From the NCBI RefSeq assembly GCF_005670685.2, contig NZ_CP062008.1, forward strand, positions 1,426,001 through 1,490,000: a stretch of 64,000 nt of DNA. Reading direction: 5' to 3'. This document shows, piece by piece, positions 43,770-55,092 of this stretch. A program made the translations under genes and the position numbers. Under the pieces are notes generated by a model. That model made no database searches. It saw only the letters and a program-made list of their open reading frames with translations, and was not told the origin of the DNA. This DNA comes from Mycolicibacterium mucogenicum DSM 44124 (GTDB taxonomy: Bacteria; Actinomycetota; Actinomycetes; Mycobacteriales; Mycobacteriaceae). Every line of letters starts with the position of its first letter. Position 1 is the first letter of the stretch.

Positions 43770-45398
43770 TCAGCTTTCGGCCGCCGCCACCAACGACCGC
43801 AGCTTGATGGACGGGTTGTCCCGCTGGAACCCTTCGAGGCGCCATGGCGTCGAGAACAGCACGAGCATGACGCCGTCGGTGCGGGTCAGCACCTCGCAGG
43901 ACACCTGCTTGCTCATGAATTCGGCGTCTTCGGGCTCGACGACCCGCGCCACCTGGTACGGCAGCGACTCGAGCGAGATGGCCGCGCCGATCTCGGTCGC
44001 CATGCGGTGCGCGGCGACCTCGAACTGCATGGGGCCGACGGCCGCGAAGACGGGCGCCTGCTCACCGCGCTTGTCCGAGCGCAGCACCTGGACAACACCT
44101 TCTTGATCGAGCTGCTCGATGCCCTTGCGGAACTGCTTGTGCTTGCTCGGATCCTTGCCGCGGACCACGGAGAAGTACTCGGGGGAGAAGCTGGGAATCG
44201 GCGGAAACTCCACGGGCACATCGCGATACAGGGTGTCGCCGGGGCGCAGCGCCGCCGCGTTGGCCAGGCCGATCACGTCGCCGGGCCAGGCGTCGTCCAG
44301 TGTGGAGCGCTGCTGACCGAACACCGACTGCGCGTACTTGGTCACGAACGGCTTGCCGGTCCCGGCGTGCGTCAGCACATCACCGCGCTCGAAGGTGCCC
44401 GAGCAGACCCGCGCGTAGGCGATGCGGTCGCGGTGCGAGCTGTCCATACCGGCCTGCACCTTGAACACGAACGCGCTGAACGGCGAATCCACCGGCCGCG
44501 GCTCACCCGCGACATCGCGGATCGCGCCGGGCGAGGGCGCCAGGTCGACCAGGACGTCGAGCAGCTGGTTGACGCCGAAGTTCAGCGCGGCCGAGGTGAA
44601 CAGCACGGGGGAGGACTCGCCGGACAGAAACGTCTCACGGTCGTAGTCTGAGCCGTCCATCGACAGCAGTTCGGACTCTTCGACGGCGGTGTCCCAGTCA
44701 CCCTCGGCGGCGTCGTGCGCCTTGTCGGCGGGAATGTGCTCCTCCGGCGCGGCGGTGGCGCCACCGGCGGTGCGGGTGAAGCGGATGTAGTGGCCCTTGC
44801 GGCGGTCCATCACACCCTTGAAATCGCCGGCGATGCCCACTGGCCAGGTCAGCGGCGTTGTCCGCAGGCCGATGCGCTCGTGGATCTCGTCCATCAGCTC
44901 CAGCGCGTGCCGGCCCGGGCGGTCCCACTTGTTGATCACCGTGATGATCGGGATGCCGCGGTGCTTACACACCTGGAACAGCTTGAGGGTCTGCGGCTCA
45001 AGGCCTTTCGCGGCGTCGATGAGCATCACGGCGCAGTCGACGGCAGTCAGCACGCGGTACGTGTCTTCCGAGAAGTCGGCGTGACCGGGGGTGTCGAGCA
45101 GGTTGATGACGCAGTCGCGGTATGGGAACTGCAGCGCAGTCGACGTGATCGAGATGCCGCGGGCCTTCTCCATCTCCATCCAGTCCGACACCGTGGACTT
45201 GCGGCCCGCCTTGCCGTGGATCGCGCCCGCCTCGCTGATCACCCGCGCGTGCAGGGCCAGCGCCTCGGTCAGCGTCGATTTACCGGCGTCAGGGTGGCTG
45301 ATGACGGCGAACGTACGGCGACGGGCGGCTTCGGTGGCCACTCGGCCGGCGGAGCGGGTATCGGTGGTGGGGGCGGTGTCGGTCATGGCACCAGACAT
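43770..45398 (-). CDS. prfC: Peptide chain release factor 3 (RF3)
   Basis: 542 residues from ATG 45398 (or 45386). Translational GTPase: SHPDAGKSTLTEAL (G1), RGISITSTALQF (G2), LLDTPGHADFSEDT (G3), VINKWDRP (G4). KAGRKSTVSDWMEMEKARG before G2 is characteristic of RF3 rather than EF-G. RF3 uses GTP to remove RF1/RF2 from the ribosome after termination. Domains II and III follow (FAVVGPMQFEV-like FAAVGPMQFEVAAHRM). Full length. Confidence 0.96.
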   Translation of the reverse strand: MSGAMTDTAPTTDTRSAGRVATEAARRRTFAVISHPDAGKSTLTEALALHARVISEAGAIHGKAGRKSTVSDWMEMEKARGISITSTALQFPYRDCVINLLDTPGHADFSEDTYRVLTAVDCAVMLIDAAKGLEPQTLKLFQVCKHRGIPIITVINKWDRPGRHALELMDEIHERIGLRTTPLTWPVGIAGDFKGVMDRRKGHYIRFTRTAGGATAAPEEHIPADKAHDAAEGDWDTAVEESELLSMDGSDYDRETFLSGESSPVLFTSAALNFGVNQLLDVLVDLAPSPGAIRDVAGEPRPVDSPFSAFVFKVQAGMDSSHRDRIAYARVCSGTFERGDVLTHAGTGKPFVTKYAQSVFGQQRSTLDDAWPGDVIGLANAAALRPGDTLYRDVPVEFPPIPSFSPEYFSVVRGKDPSKHKQFRKGIEQLDQEGVVQVLRSDKRGEQAPVFAAVGPMQFEVAAHRMATEIGAAISLESLPYQVARVVEPEDAEFMSKQVSCEVLTRTDGVMLVLFSTPWRLEGFQRDNPSIKLRSLVAAAES

Positions 45399-45455
45399 GC
45401 TATTGGCCGACCAGGCAAAACCTGTAATCGCGACCGCGTGACCTGCAGGTATCGT

Positions 45456-47267
45456 CTACGGGCGGAACCGGCACAGCAACCGGCGGACGGCGCTGCCCGG
45501 CTCCGGCGGCCGCCTGCTCACATACGGCCACGGATCGTTGCGCTCCGGTACCGACGCCGTCCGGACCAGCTTGAGCTGCGTCCGCAGATGCCGGCGCAGC
45601 TCGTGCAGGCTGGGATCGCCCCAGCGGTTGGACGCCTCGATCGGGTCGGCGGTCAGGTCGTAGAGCTCCCACTGATCGTCGAGCGGCTCGGTGCGGTACG
45701 CGTCTCCGCCCCGGCTGTTGGCCGCGAGATGCCGGACACCCGGCTCGGTCCACGTCGCCGGATCGTCGAAGGTGCGGACCAGCTTCCACAGGTGCCCGGA
45801 GCCGCCGGCCGCCTCGGCGTTGGTGACGCGCGAGACCAGCCCTTCGAAGTTGGCTGCGACGTTGGCGGGCACCTTGATGCGCAGCAGCGCAGGCGGATTG
45901 GTGTTGGCGCCGATCGCCTGTGCCGCGCCCGACGCCCCGGTGTCGCCCTCGAGGATGTTGTCGCGCGTCATCAGGTAGATGGTTCGATCCTGTTCGGCCG
46001 CAGCGCCATTCACCACCGGCATGAGGTCGCGGCCGGGCAGCGGATGCACCTCGGTGAACGACGCGGCCAGGGTTTCGGCGGCCGCGGCGATATCGACTCC
46101 GGCCGCGCCGAGCAGCGTCGGCACCAGGTCGACGTGTGACGTGGGCGCGTTGACTTCGCGTGCGGTGGTCGCGTCGGCGCCGATCCGGGCGATGACGAAC
46201 GGGACCCGCGTCGCCTCGTCGTACAGGTTGAACCACTTCTGGTGCAGCCCGCCGTGCGCGCCCAGCAGGTCGCCGTGATCGGAAGTCCGCACCAGCACGG
46301 CATTTTCGGACCCGCCCTCGGTGACGGCGCGGCGCACCCGGTCCAGCGGGCCGTCGACCTCGGCGTGTAGGCGGTAGTAGAGGTCGCGGTACTGCTGGGC
46401 ATTGCGGCGGTAGGTGCGTTCGATGACCGCGGCCGGGCCGTAGCCGGAGTAGTAGGCCTCGCGGAAGGCGGCCTGCGCGGCCGGTTTGTCGCTCAGGTCT
46501 TCCGTGGCGGTCGGCGCCGCGGGGACGTGCGGTGGTTCGAGGACGGGGTAGTCGAGCAGCGGGCTGCGGCGGACCCAACCCGGGAACAGGACGATGTCAT
46601 GGGGATTGACGAAGCTGGCCACGAGCAGGAACGGGCGCAGTGCCTCCGGGTCGCCGGCGCGCCGCCGCGCGTAGCGGTCGTCGAGCCAGGCGACGACGCG
46701 GTCGGCCACCAATGGGTCGCGCCGAAAACCGCTGTTGGACATGGCCGCTCCGTGCGGCTCGGGTCCGACCCAGCCGGAGAAGCCGTAGGGCCCCAGCGGA
46801 TCGGCGTCGAGATAGGCCTGCACGGCCACCGGGTCGACGACGCCGTCGGCGTCGTTGGTGGCGAGCGGCTTGCCGGTTTTCGGGTCCTCGAGGTCGGCGT
46901 GCGAGATGTGCCACTTGCCGTCGTAATGCGTGTCGTACCCCGCGGCGCGCAGCCAGTTGCCCAGCGTCGGCACCTCGCCCTGGCGCAGCCACCGCAGCCG
47001 CGAATCGTCGTACCGCTTACCGAGACCGTCGGTCTGCGTGACGCCGTGGAGGTCGGGGTACTGGCCGGTGAAGAGCGTCGGCCGGCTGGGCGCACATGCG
47101 AGGGAGCCGGTGTAGTGCCGCGTGAAGCGCACGCCGTTCTCGTCGAACCACCGCCGGCCCGTGAGGGTTCGGTGACGCCAGTCCAGGACGTCGTCGGTTT
47201 CGTACGGCGGGATGGCGCGTTCTTCGTCGGTCATGAGGATGACGATGTCGGGGCGCTGCTCCGTCAT
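45456..47267 (-). CDS. Type I sulfatase (formylglycine-dependent)
   Basis: 603 residues from ATG 47267; a longer frame to 47324 is not needed. The N-terminus DIVILMTDEERAI gives the first metal-site acidic residues, and GSLACAPSRPTLFTGQYP carries Cys58-x-Pro-Ser-Arg, the site for conversion to formylglycine, with the T/S-G-x-Y/P following. KWHISH and RTSDHGDLLGAHGG add the Lys/His and D-H metal ligands of the alkaline-phosphatase superfamily. It hydrolyses a sulfate ester; the substrate is unknown and no signal peptide is seen, so it is probably cytoplasmic. The maturing enzyme is encoded at 4027-4902. Confidence 0.92.
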   Translation of the reverse strand: MTEQRPDIVILMTDEERAIPPYETDDVLDWRHRTLTGRRWFDENGVRFTRHYTGSLACAPSRPTLFTGQYPDLHGVTQTDGLGKRYDDSRLRWLRQGEVPTLGNWLRAAGYDTHYDGKWHISHADLEDPKTGKPLATNDADGVVDPVAVQAYLDADPLGPYGFSGWVGPEPHGAAMSNSGFRRDPLVADRVVAWLDDRYARRRAGDPEALRPFLLVASFVNPHDIVLFPGWVRRSPLLDYPVLEPPHVPAAPTATEDLSDKPAAQAAFREAYYSGYGPAAVIERTYRRNAQQYRDLYYRLHAEVDGPLDRVRRAVTEGGSENAVLVRTSDHGDLLGAHGGLHQKWFNLYDEATRVPFVIARIGADATTAREVNAPTSHVDLVPTLLGAAGVDIAAAAETLAASFTEVHPLPGRDLMPVVNGAAAEQDRTIYLMTRDNILEGDTGASGAAQAIGANTNPPALLRIKVPANVAANFEGLVSRVTNAEAAGGSGHLWKLVRTFDDPATWTEPGVRHLAANSRGGDAYRTEPLDDQWELYDLTADPIEASNRWGDPSLHELRRHLRTQLKLVRTASVPERNDPWPYVSRRPPEPGSAVRRLLCRFRP

Positions 47268-47456
47268 CTCGGTGCTCCCATCGGCGGAATGGGCCCTACT
47301 GAGGGCTACCCCGTCATCCAACACGAGCGGCGACCACGGCGGCGCAAATTGGCGCGATCGACAAATAACGTTCTGTTAACTCTGATGACTCGTGCCCCAG
47401 TGGGCTGCCGTGGCCCCAAATCGGAAGTGCCGCAACAGCGCCCGGCGCGCCGATCG

Positions 47457-49280
<1,824 letters not shown>

Positions 49281-49431
49281 ATGTCGACACTAGTAGCGAA
49301 TCTAACTAACCGACGAGTCAGACAATTATGAAAGTCACCACTGTGGGAGCGGCGATGTGATGCGGCCCACCGGCTTTTGGTGCGGCTGCCGGATCAGTCG
49401 GCGGCGGCCGCGGAATTTATTCCCGAAGATA

Positions 49432-49446
49432 TACCCCCCTCGGGTA
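49432..49446. promoter_or_regulatory. RicR/CsoR-type copper operator
   Basis: TACCC-CCCTC-GGGTA: a perfect TACCC-N5-GGGTA palindrome as described for the RicR copper regulon of mycobacteria. It overlaps a likely -10 (TACTAT, 49445-49450), 38 bases before the GTG of the first gene, so bound repressor would block transcription until copper releases it. Confidence 0.75.
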
Positions 49447-49484
49447 CTATGATTTGCGTACCGATACCCGAACCGGAGGCCGAC

Positions 49485-49880
49485 GTGACGCATCGCAGCA
49501 CGCGCCGCCACGTCGGCTGGTGGGTAGTCGGTCTCTTGGTCTTGATCGCCGGCATCATCGGCATGCATTCGCTGGTCGTCACGTCCGCGCACGCTCCGTC
49601 GCATCATCCGCAGGCGGCGGTCCATCACCACGTGAGCGCCCCGGTCGCGCAAACGTCCTTGTCGGATGCCTGCGACTGCAACGGACACAACGGTTTTCAC
49701 GCCTGCGTCTTCGTCATGACCGAACTGCTGACCATCCTGGGTCTGGCTTTGCTGTACTGGCTCGGCGTCGCGCCCGAGCAGAACGTGCAGGCGCGCATTC
49801 GACAGGCGTTGCGACGCAGGCAAAGAGCCCCGCCGTGGACGGTACTGACTCTCGCGGAACTGTCGCTCCTTCGAATCTGA
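49485..49880 (+). CDS. DUF6153-like membrane protein of a copper-responsive operon
   Basis: 131 residues. I chose GTG 49485 (VTHRSTRRHVGWW) because GGAGG lies six bases before it; an earlier ATG at 49449 would overlap the operator. Two hydrophobic spans (WWVVGLLVLIAGIIGMHSL and FVMTELLTILGLALLYWLG) flank a His/Cys-rich loop (HHPQAAVHHHVS, CDCNGHNGFHAC) suited to bind copper outside the membrane. The pattern fits DUF6153. It is followed 47 bases later by the DUF305 gene, and the operator 49432-49446 probably controls both. Confidence 0.78.
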   Translation: MTHRSTRRHVGWWVVGLLVLIAGIIGMHSLVVTSAHAPSHHPQAAVHHHVSAPVAQTSLSDACDCNGHNGFHACVFVMTELLTILGLALLYWLGVAPEQNVQARIRQALRRRQRAPPWTVLTLAELSLLRI

Positions 49881-49927
49881 TGGGCCGCGCCCCGCGTCAA
49901 CCCATCCAATCTTCAAGGAGTTCAACC

Positions 49928-50572
49928 ATGTTCAAAACCGCATCTATCGCCATCGCCGGAACCGCTGCCGTCATCGCACTCGCGGCCTGTAGCCCGCCGA
50001 ATGAGCAGGCTTCGACCATGTCCGCCACCACCTCGTCCATGCCGATGTCGGGCCACGACATGCCCGGGCACTCGATGCCGGGGATGTCGGGTTCCAGCAC
50101 CAGCGCTGCGCCGGCCGCCAACTTCAACGACGCCGACGTCATGTTCCTGCAGATGATGTACCCGCACCACGCCCAGGCCGTCGACATGGCCAAGCTGGTC
50201 CCGACCCGCTCGCAGAACCAGCAGGTCAAGGATCTCGCCACGGCCATTGAGAAGGCGCAGGCCCCCGAGATGCAGCAGATGACGACGCTGCTCGCCGGCT
50301 TCGGCAAGCCCGCGCCGTCGGCCACCATGAGCCACTCGATGCCGGGCCTGATGACCCCGCAGCAGATGACCGAACTGACGGGCCTGTCGGGCGCGGCGTT
50401 CGACAAGATGTGGCTGCAGATGATGGTCGAGCATCACCAGGGCGCCATCACCATGGCCGACGACGAGCTGAAGAACGGCACCAACGCCGACGCCAAGGCC
50501 ATGGCCCAGGCGATCGTCACGGCGCAGCAGGCCGAGATCACCACGATGAACGGCATGCTCGCCAAGATGTAG
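49928..50572 (+). CDS. DUF305 lipoprotein, probable copper-binding
   Basis: 214 residues from ATG 49928 with AAGGAG seven bases upstream. IALAACSPP is a lipobox, so the mature protein is anchored outside. A Met/His-rich linker (MPMSGHDMPGHSMPGMSG) precedes the DUF305 four-helix domain, with paired MYPHHAQAVDMA and MMVEHHQGAITMA motifs and many Met residues. DUF305 proteins are linked to copper handling in other bacteria. Co-transcribed with the preceding gene. Hairpin 50645-50680 ends the transcript. Confidence 0.9.
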   Translation: MFKTASIAIAGTAAVIALAACSPPNEQASTMSATTSSMPMSGHDMPGHSMPGMSGSSTSAAPAANFNDADVMFLQMMYPHHAQAVDMAKLVPTRSQNQQVKDLATAIEKAQAPEMQQMTTLLAGFGKPAPSATMSHSMPGLMTPQQMTELTGLSGAAFDKMWLQMMVEHHQGAITMADDELKNGTNADAKAMAQAIVTAQQAEITTMNGMLAKM

Positions 50573-50644
50573 TGCGATGCCGAGGCGGGTGGCCGCAGCC
50601 GTGGCTTCGGCCACCTGTCTCTCTTGGCATGTTTCGCTGGGAGG

Positions 50645-50680
50645 CGTCAGCTTTCCTTGACCCGTCAAGGAAGGCTGACG
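50645..50680. terminator. Hairpin terminator between DUF305 and flippase-type genes
   Basis: CGTCAGCTTTCCTTGAC (50645-50661) pairs with GTCAAGGAAGGCTGACG (50664-50680), one G-T wobble in 17 pairs, with a nominal two-base loop that will open by a pair or two. It lies between convergent genes. Confidence 0.8.
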
Positions 50681-50772
50681 ACTTCAGATCGCAGGTGTCA
50701 CAAGACAGAACGACACGCCGACGACGACACGCCGCGCGCGGAGGCGTCCATGTCACCGCGCGGAGCGGCGAC

Positions 50773-53136
50773 TCAGATCATGTCCTTCTCGGTCAGCCAC
50801 CGCATGACCGGCCAGCCGATGAACACCGGCAGCCAGCACGTCAGCACCCGGTAGAGCAGTACCGACGGCACCGCGACGGCGGCGGGCAGGCCGAACGCGG
50901 CCAGACCACCGATCAGTGCGGCTTCCACGGCGCCGACGCCGCCGGGGGTCGGGGCGGCCGAGGCGAGCGTCCCACCGATCATCGTCACGACGCAGACCGT
51001 CACGAACGACGTCGACCCGCCGAAGGCCTCGACGCTGGCCCACAGTGCCAGTGCCGCACCGAGAGTCGTTGCGGCACAGCCCAACACGATCAGCCCAAGG
51101 CGCCGGGGTTCGCGGGCGAGGTTGACGAGGTCGCCCCACACCTCGGTCAGCCGGGGCCGCACCGCAGTGCCGAGCCAATGCCGCGCCCGCGGCACCAACA
51201 TGAACGTGCCGACCACGCCCAGGGCCGCGCCGGCAATCAGATACAGCACCGTCGGCGACGGGACGAAGTGCGACAGATCGGCCGATGCCCCGGCCGCCGC
51301 GCTGAAGAAGATCAGCAGCGCCACGTGCGTGAGCACCTGCACCGACTGCTGCAGCGCCACCGCGGCCGTCGCGCGCAAGGCGCCGAGCCCGGCCTTCTGC
51401 AGGAACCGCGTGCTGAGCGCCAGACCACCGACGCCGGCAGGCGTCGTCGTCGCGGCGAAAGTGTTGGCCACCTGCATGATGGTCAGGTTCTTGAAGCTCA
51501 CCGCCTCCGAGGCGCTGGCCCACAGCGCCGCCGCGGCACCGACGTACGTCAGCGCCGACACTGCAAGACCGAGCAGCGCCCACCACCAGTTGGCGGACCG
51601 CAGCTCGGAGAAGAACGTCGGCACCGTGCTGATGAACGGGTAGGCGACGTACACCAGCGCGACGAGCAGCACCAGCTGGATGACCTGGTTGCGGGTGAAG
51701 CGGGTGATGGTCTCGGTCTGGATGCGGTCGGCGCCGGTCTGGTGTTTCACCTCGTCGCGCGCCGCGGTGATGACCTCACGGGAATCGGGCAGTGACTCGC
51801 GCAGCCGCTGCGGCATCGCGGATTTGGTCAGCCGGCGCGACGCGGTCAGCACGGTGTCCTCGCCGAACTGCTCGATGGCCGCGGCGACGGCCTCCTCGGC
51901 GCCGTACATGGCGGTCGTCGTCACCAACAGCTGAGCCACGTCGGATTGCAGCTGCACGTCGGATGCGCCGTACTCGGAGTTGCCCAAGCCGCCGAACAGG
52001 ACTGCACGGTCGTCGACCGTGAGCTCCGATGCCCGCAGGTCGCCGTGCGAGATCTGGTGGTGGTGCAGCGCGCCCAGCGCGTGCCACACGTCGGCGACCG
52101 GGGTCTCGGTGCTCAGCGGAACGCCGCTCGCCGGGGAGTGCGCGAACATCGTCCAGCCGCGGTCGAGTGCCGCCAGCGCGATGGTCCGGGTGTTCGCGAG
52201 ATCGAGGTCGCCGACCGCGATGGTCATCAGCGCGCGGTGCTCGACGGCGCGGCGCATCGAGGTCTGCAGGGGCGCGGTTTCGTCGTTGCGCAGCGTGATC
52301 TTGCGCCAGAGCTGGCTCATGGCGCCGCCCACGCGCTGGTTCGGCCCGTACAGCTCGACGACGGCGCGCGTCCCGTCGGCGGAATCGGCACTGAGCACCA
52401 GGGGTCCGGCCCCGGCAGGCCGGATGACCGTCAGCGCCGACACTTCGAACTGACGGCGGGCCAGTGCCTGGACCCCGCCCGCCAGCGGGACTTCCAGCGC
52501 GGGGGTGCCACTGACCAGCACCACGAGCGCGCCGACGAACCACCCGACGGCCAGACCGAGCAGCGACCTCGCCGGCACGATGGCGCTGACCACCAGATGG
52601 ATCGGCACGAACGCCAGCAGCAGCGTCCACCACCAGCGGCGCAGCCGGGCCGGCTGCCAGGGACCGGACACCGTCAGCACCGCGGCCAGCAGCGCGATCC
52701 AGCGCGGGTCGTCGAGGAACTGCGAGAAGACGGTGTTGAGCCGGTCGGACAGGTCGAAATGCCACTTGGGCGCCGCAATCCCGCGGGAGTTGATGGACAG
52801 CGACAGCACGGCGATCAGCCCGGCGGCGGCGTACGGACCGAGCAGTTTCCACTGCCGGGTGACCAGCAGGCTCAGCAGGATGACGAAGGGCAGCGCCAGG
52901 ATCGCGATGGCGTAGGCGAGGTAGACCAGATTCGACTGCGTCGGCGTGAGCACGCCGACGATCCGGGACACCGACCGTTCCAGCCGGACCCAGTCGTTGC
53001 GGGTGATCAGCGAGCTGGTGACGACGGTGACAAGGAACGCCGTCGCGGCCACCAGTCGCAGGATGTCGTTGGTCCGGCGGGTGATCGGTTGCAGCAGGCT
53101 GCCCGAGACCGCGACCTCGCGCCCGTCAACCCGCAT
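50773..53136 (-). CDS. Membrane protein: kinase-like domain fused to lysylphosphatidylglycerol flippase-type region
   Basis: 787 residues from ATG 53136. The N-terminal ~220 residues have about six membrane segments. Residues ~240-480 are soluble and kinase-like: VIRPAGAGPLVLSADSADGTRAVVELYG, and ALHHHQISHGDLRASELTVDDRAVLFGG, where HGDLRASEL stands for the HRDLKPxN loop and an incomplete DFG follows, so a pseudokinase is possible. From ~500 eight membrane segments carry the UPF0104/MprF-flippase features TTTPAGVGGLALSTRFLQ and APTPGGVGAVEAALIGG. Probably moves or regulates transfer of a lipid or cell-wall precursor. No synthase domain. Confidence 0.82.
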   Translation of the reverse strand: MRVDGREVAVSGSLLQPITRRTNDILRLVAATAFLVTVVTSSLITRNDWVRLERSVSRIVGVLTPTQSNLVYLAYAIAILALPFVILLSLLVTRQWKLLGPYAAAGLIAVLSLSINSRGIAAPKWHFDLSDRLNTVFSQFLDDPRWIALLAAVLTVSGPWQPARLRRWWWTLLLAFVPIHLVVSAIVPARSLLGLAVGWFVGALVVLVSGTPALEVPLAGGVQALARRQFEVSALTVIRPAGAGPLVLSADSADGTRAVVELYGPNQRVGGAMSQLWRKITLRNDETAPLQTSMRRAVEHRALMTIAVGDLDLANTRTIALAALDRGWTMFAHSPASGVPLSTETPVADVWHALGALHHHQISHGDLRASELTVDDRAVLFGGLGNSEYGASDVQLQSDVAQLLVTTTAMYGAEEAVAAAIEQFGEDTVLTASRRLTKSAMPQRLRESLPDSREVITAARDEVKHQTGADRIQTETITRFTRNQVIQLVLLVALVYVAYPFISTVPTFFSELRSANWWWALLGLAVSALTYVGAAAALWASASEAVSFKNLTIMQVANTFAATTTPAGVGGLALSTRFLQKAGLGALRATAAVALQQSVQVLTHVALLIFFSAAAGASADLSHFVPSPTVLYLIAGAALGVVGTFMLVPRARHWLGTAVRPRLTEVWGDLVNLAREPRRLGLIVLGCAATTLGAALALWASVEAFGGSTSFVTVCVVTMIGGTLASAAPTPGGVGAVEAALIGGLAAFGLPAAVAVPSVLLYRVLTCWLPVFIGWPVMRWLTEKDMI

Positions 53137-53184
53137 CAGCCAAGAATCCCAAGGACCGGGGCAGTTGGCGAAATTGGCACGCCG

Positions 53185-54966
53185 TTATCCGGCCAGCGCC
53201 GCACGCAGGAAGTCCCCGCTGACGGCCACCGCGGGTGCCGACGAATCTCCGCCGACCACCAGCGTCGCGAACGCGAGGTCCCCGACGATGCCCGCGAACC
53301 AGCCGTGTGAGTGGGTGTTGTCGCCGAATTCCGCTGTCCCGGTCTTCCCGCCGAGCCCGTCGATGTCCTTGAGCGCGGACGCGGTGCCGTCGGTGACAGT
53401 CAGCCGCATCATGGCCCGCAGGGCGTCGGCGGTCGGCTTGTCGATCGGGGTCGACGGCGTGCTGGCGGTGGTCTGCTGGCCGGGCAGCAGCGTGGGCGTG
53501 ATGGTCGACCCGTGCGCGAGGCTGGCCTCGGCGACGGCCAACCCGAACGGGCTGGCGGTGACGGTGCCCTGGCCGATGCCGTTCTCGACGCGCTGCGCCG
53601 GGGTATCGGCGTTGGGCACCTTGCCCGTAACGGTCGTGATGCCGGGGATGACGAAGTCGACGCCGATGCCGAGATTCCGGGCGGTGTTGGGCAGCGCGTC
53701 GGCGGGCAGCTTGTCGGCCAGCGCGCCCATGGTGGTGTTGCAGGAATGCGCGAAGGCCTGCTCGAGCGGGACGGTGCCGAGGTCGAACTTGTCCTCGTTG
53801 GGGATGGTGCGGTTCTCGATGGTCACCGTGCCCGGGCAGGGCTCGGGGGTGTCGGCTTTCGCGAGGCCCTTCTCCAAAGCGGCCGCGGTGGTGACGGTCT
53901 TGAACGTCGACCCCGGCGGGTACAGGCCGGTGAAGGCGATGGGTCCCTGCGCGCTGGCGGCATCGTTCTGCGCCGCGGCCAGGATGGCGCCGGTGCTGGG
54001 CGCGATGGCGACGAGCACGGTCGGGCGGGGGTCGGTGGCCACGGCGTGCTGGGCGAGGAGCTGCAGGCGCGGGTCCAGGGTGGTGCGTATGGGTTTGGTG
54101 TCCGCGGGGGCGTTGTTCGCGAGTTCGTCGGTGGGCTGCCCTTGCTCGTCGACCAGATCCACCGACCAGCCGGCGGTCGCGTCGATGGCCTTCTGCCATA
54201 CCTCGGGCAGTCCGCTGATGGCCGGCGAGTGCAGGTTCGGGTCGGCGGTCAGCAGCGCGCCCTGCTTGGTGACGGTGACGCCGGGAATCTGGGTGAGCTC
54301 GTCGGCGACCTGGGCGAGGTCCGCCTCCCGGAGCTTGACGACGGTGACACGGTCGTCCTGATTTCCGTTGAACTCATTGGTGATCGAGTCGCCGGTGATC
54401 GTCTCGTCGAATCGGGCAACCACCGGAGCCAGTGCCGCGGCGGAGTCGAGGTGGTCGCGGCTGAGGGTGATGACGCCGACGGTCTGCCAGTTCAGCAGGG
54501 GTTGGCCGTTGCGGTCGACGACGGGCGTCAGTAGCGCTTTGTCTTCGCTGAACTGGAACGTACCGCCCTGCCTCAGCTTGGGATGCAAAAGCGCGGGGGC
54601 CCAGCGGATTTTCCAGTCCTCGCCGACCTTCGTGGCGATCGCCGTTGTGTCGTAACTGAATTCGCGGCCGGGGCCGAATGACCAGGTGTAGGCGAGCTTG
54701 GCGGTCGACTTGTTGTCGCCGTCGCCGGGTGTGGCCTTGACGTCGAGCGTGGCGTTTTTGCCCACGCCGTCGAACATGGACTTGATGGCCGGCTCCGACG
54801 CGCCGGCATCGGTGGTGTCTTTGGCGGCGGCGCCGGAGTCCTTGCGGTGCAACGCATCAGCAAACGCGTTGAAGGCGTCCTCGGGTTCCGGGCCGCCGAA
54901 GATCGAGCATCCCGTGGAGCCGAGGAGCAGCGTGCAGGTCAGCAGCAGCGCAGTACGTTTCGTCAT
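53185..54966 (-). CDS. Penicillin-binding lipoprotein (class B-type transpeptidase, MecA_N/NTF2-like N-domain)
   Basis: 593 residues from ATG 54966. Signal with lipobox ending GSTGC (Cys20). Residues ~28-135 form the NTF2-like MecA_N domain (AFNAFADAL...DWKIRW). The dimerisation region follows, then the transpeptidase with S353-T-F-K356, S407-C-N409 and K540-T-G542 in canonical order. It corresponds to the mycobacterial PBP lipoprotein (Rv2864c type), which cross-links peptidoglycan outside the membrane and is a beta-lactam target. The open frame upstream to 55824 overlaps a divergent gene and is not part of it. Confidence 0.92.
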   Translation of the reverse strand: MTKRTALLLTCTLLLGSTGCSIFGGPEPEDAFNAFADALHRKDSGAAAKDTTDAGASEPAIKSMFDGVGKNATLDVKATPGDGDNKSTAKLAYTWSFGPGREFSYDTTAIATKVGEDWKIRWAPALLHPKLRQGGTFQFSEDKALLTPVVDRNGQPLLNWQTVGVITLSRDHLDSAAALAPVVARFDETITGDSITNEFNGNQDDRVTVVKLREADLAQVADELTQIPGVTVTKQGALLTADPNLHSPAISGLPEVWQKAIDATAGWSVDLVDEQGQPTDELANNAPADTKPIRTTLDPRLQLLAQHAVATDPRPTVLVAIAPSTGAILAAAQNDAASAQGPIAFTGLYPPGSTFKTVTTAAALEKGLAKADTPEPCPGTVTIENRTIPNEDKFDLGTVPLEQAFAHSCNTTMGALADKLPADALPNTARNLGIGVDFVIPGITTVTGKVPNADTPAQRVENGIGQGTVTASPFGLAVAEASLAHGSTITPTLLPGQQTTASTPSTPIDKPTADALRAMMRLTVTDGTASALKDIDGLGGKTGTAEFGDNTHSHGWFAGIVGDLAFATLVVGGDSSAPAVAVSGDFLRAALAG

Positions 54967-55057
54967 GACCCTTCGAGCCAACCATGAGTGCCTATGAATT
55001 CCGGCGTTGAAACGCTGGGGCGGGCCGGTATCGCGTAGTGTCCGAGCCGTTCGGTAT

Positions 55058-55073
55058 TCCGCTACGTAGCGGA
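55058..55073. promoter_or_regulatory. 16-bp perfect palindrome upstream of an SDR gene
   Basis: TCCGCTACGTAGCGGA, perfectly self-complementary, 19 bases before the SDR ATG and 91 bases before the divergent PBP start. It resembles a TetR-family operator in size and position. No regulator is adjacent, so the controlling protein is unknown. Confidence 0.6.
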
Positions 55074-55092
55074 GCGTATTGAAAGGTCTGGC

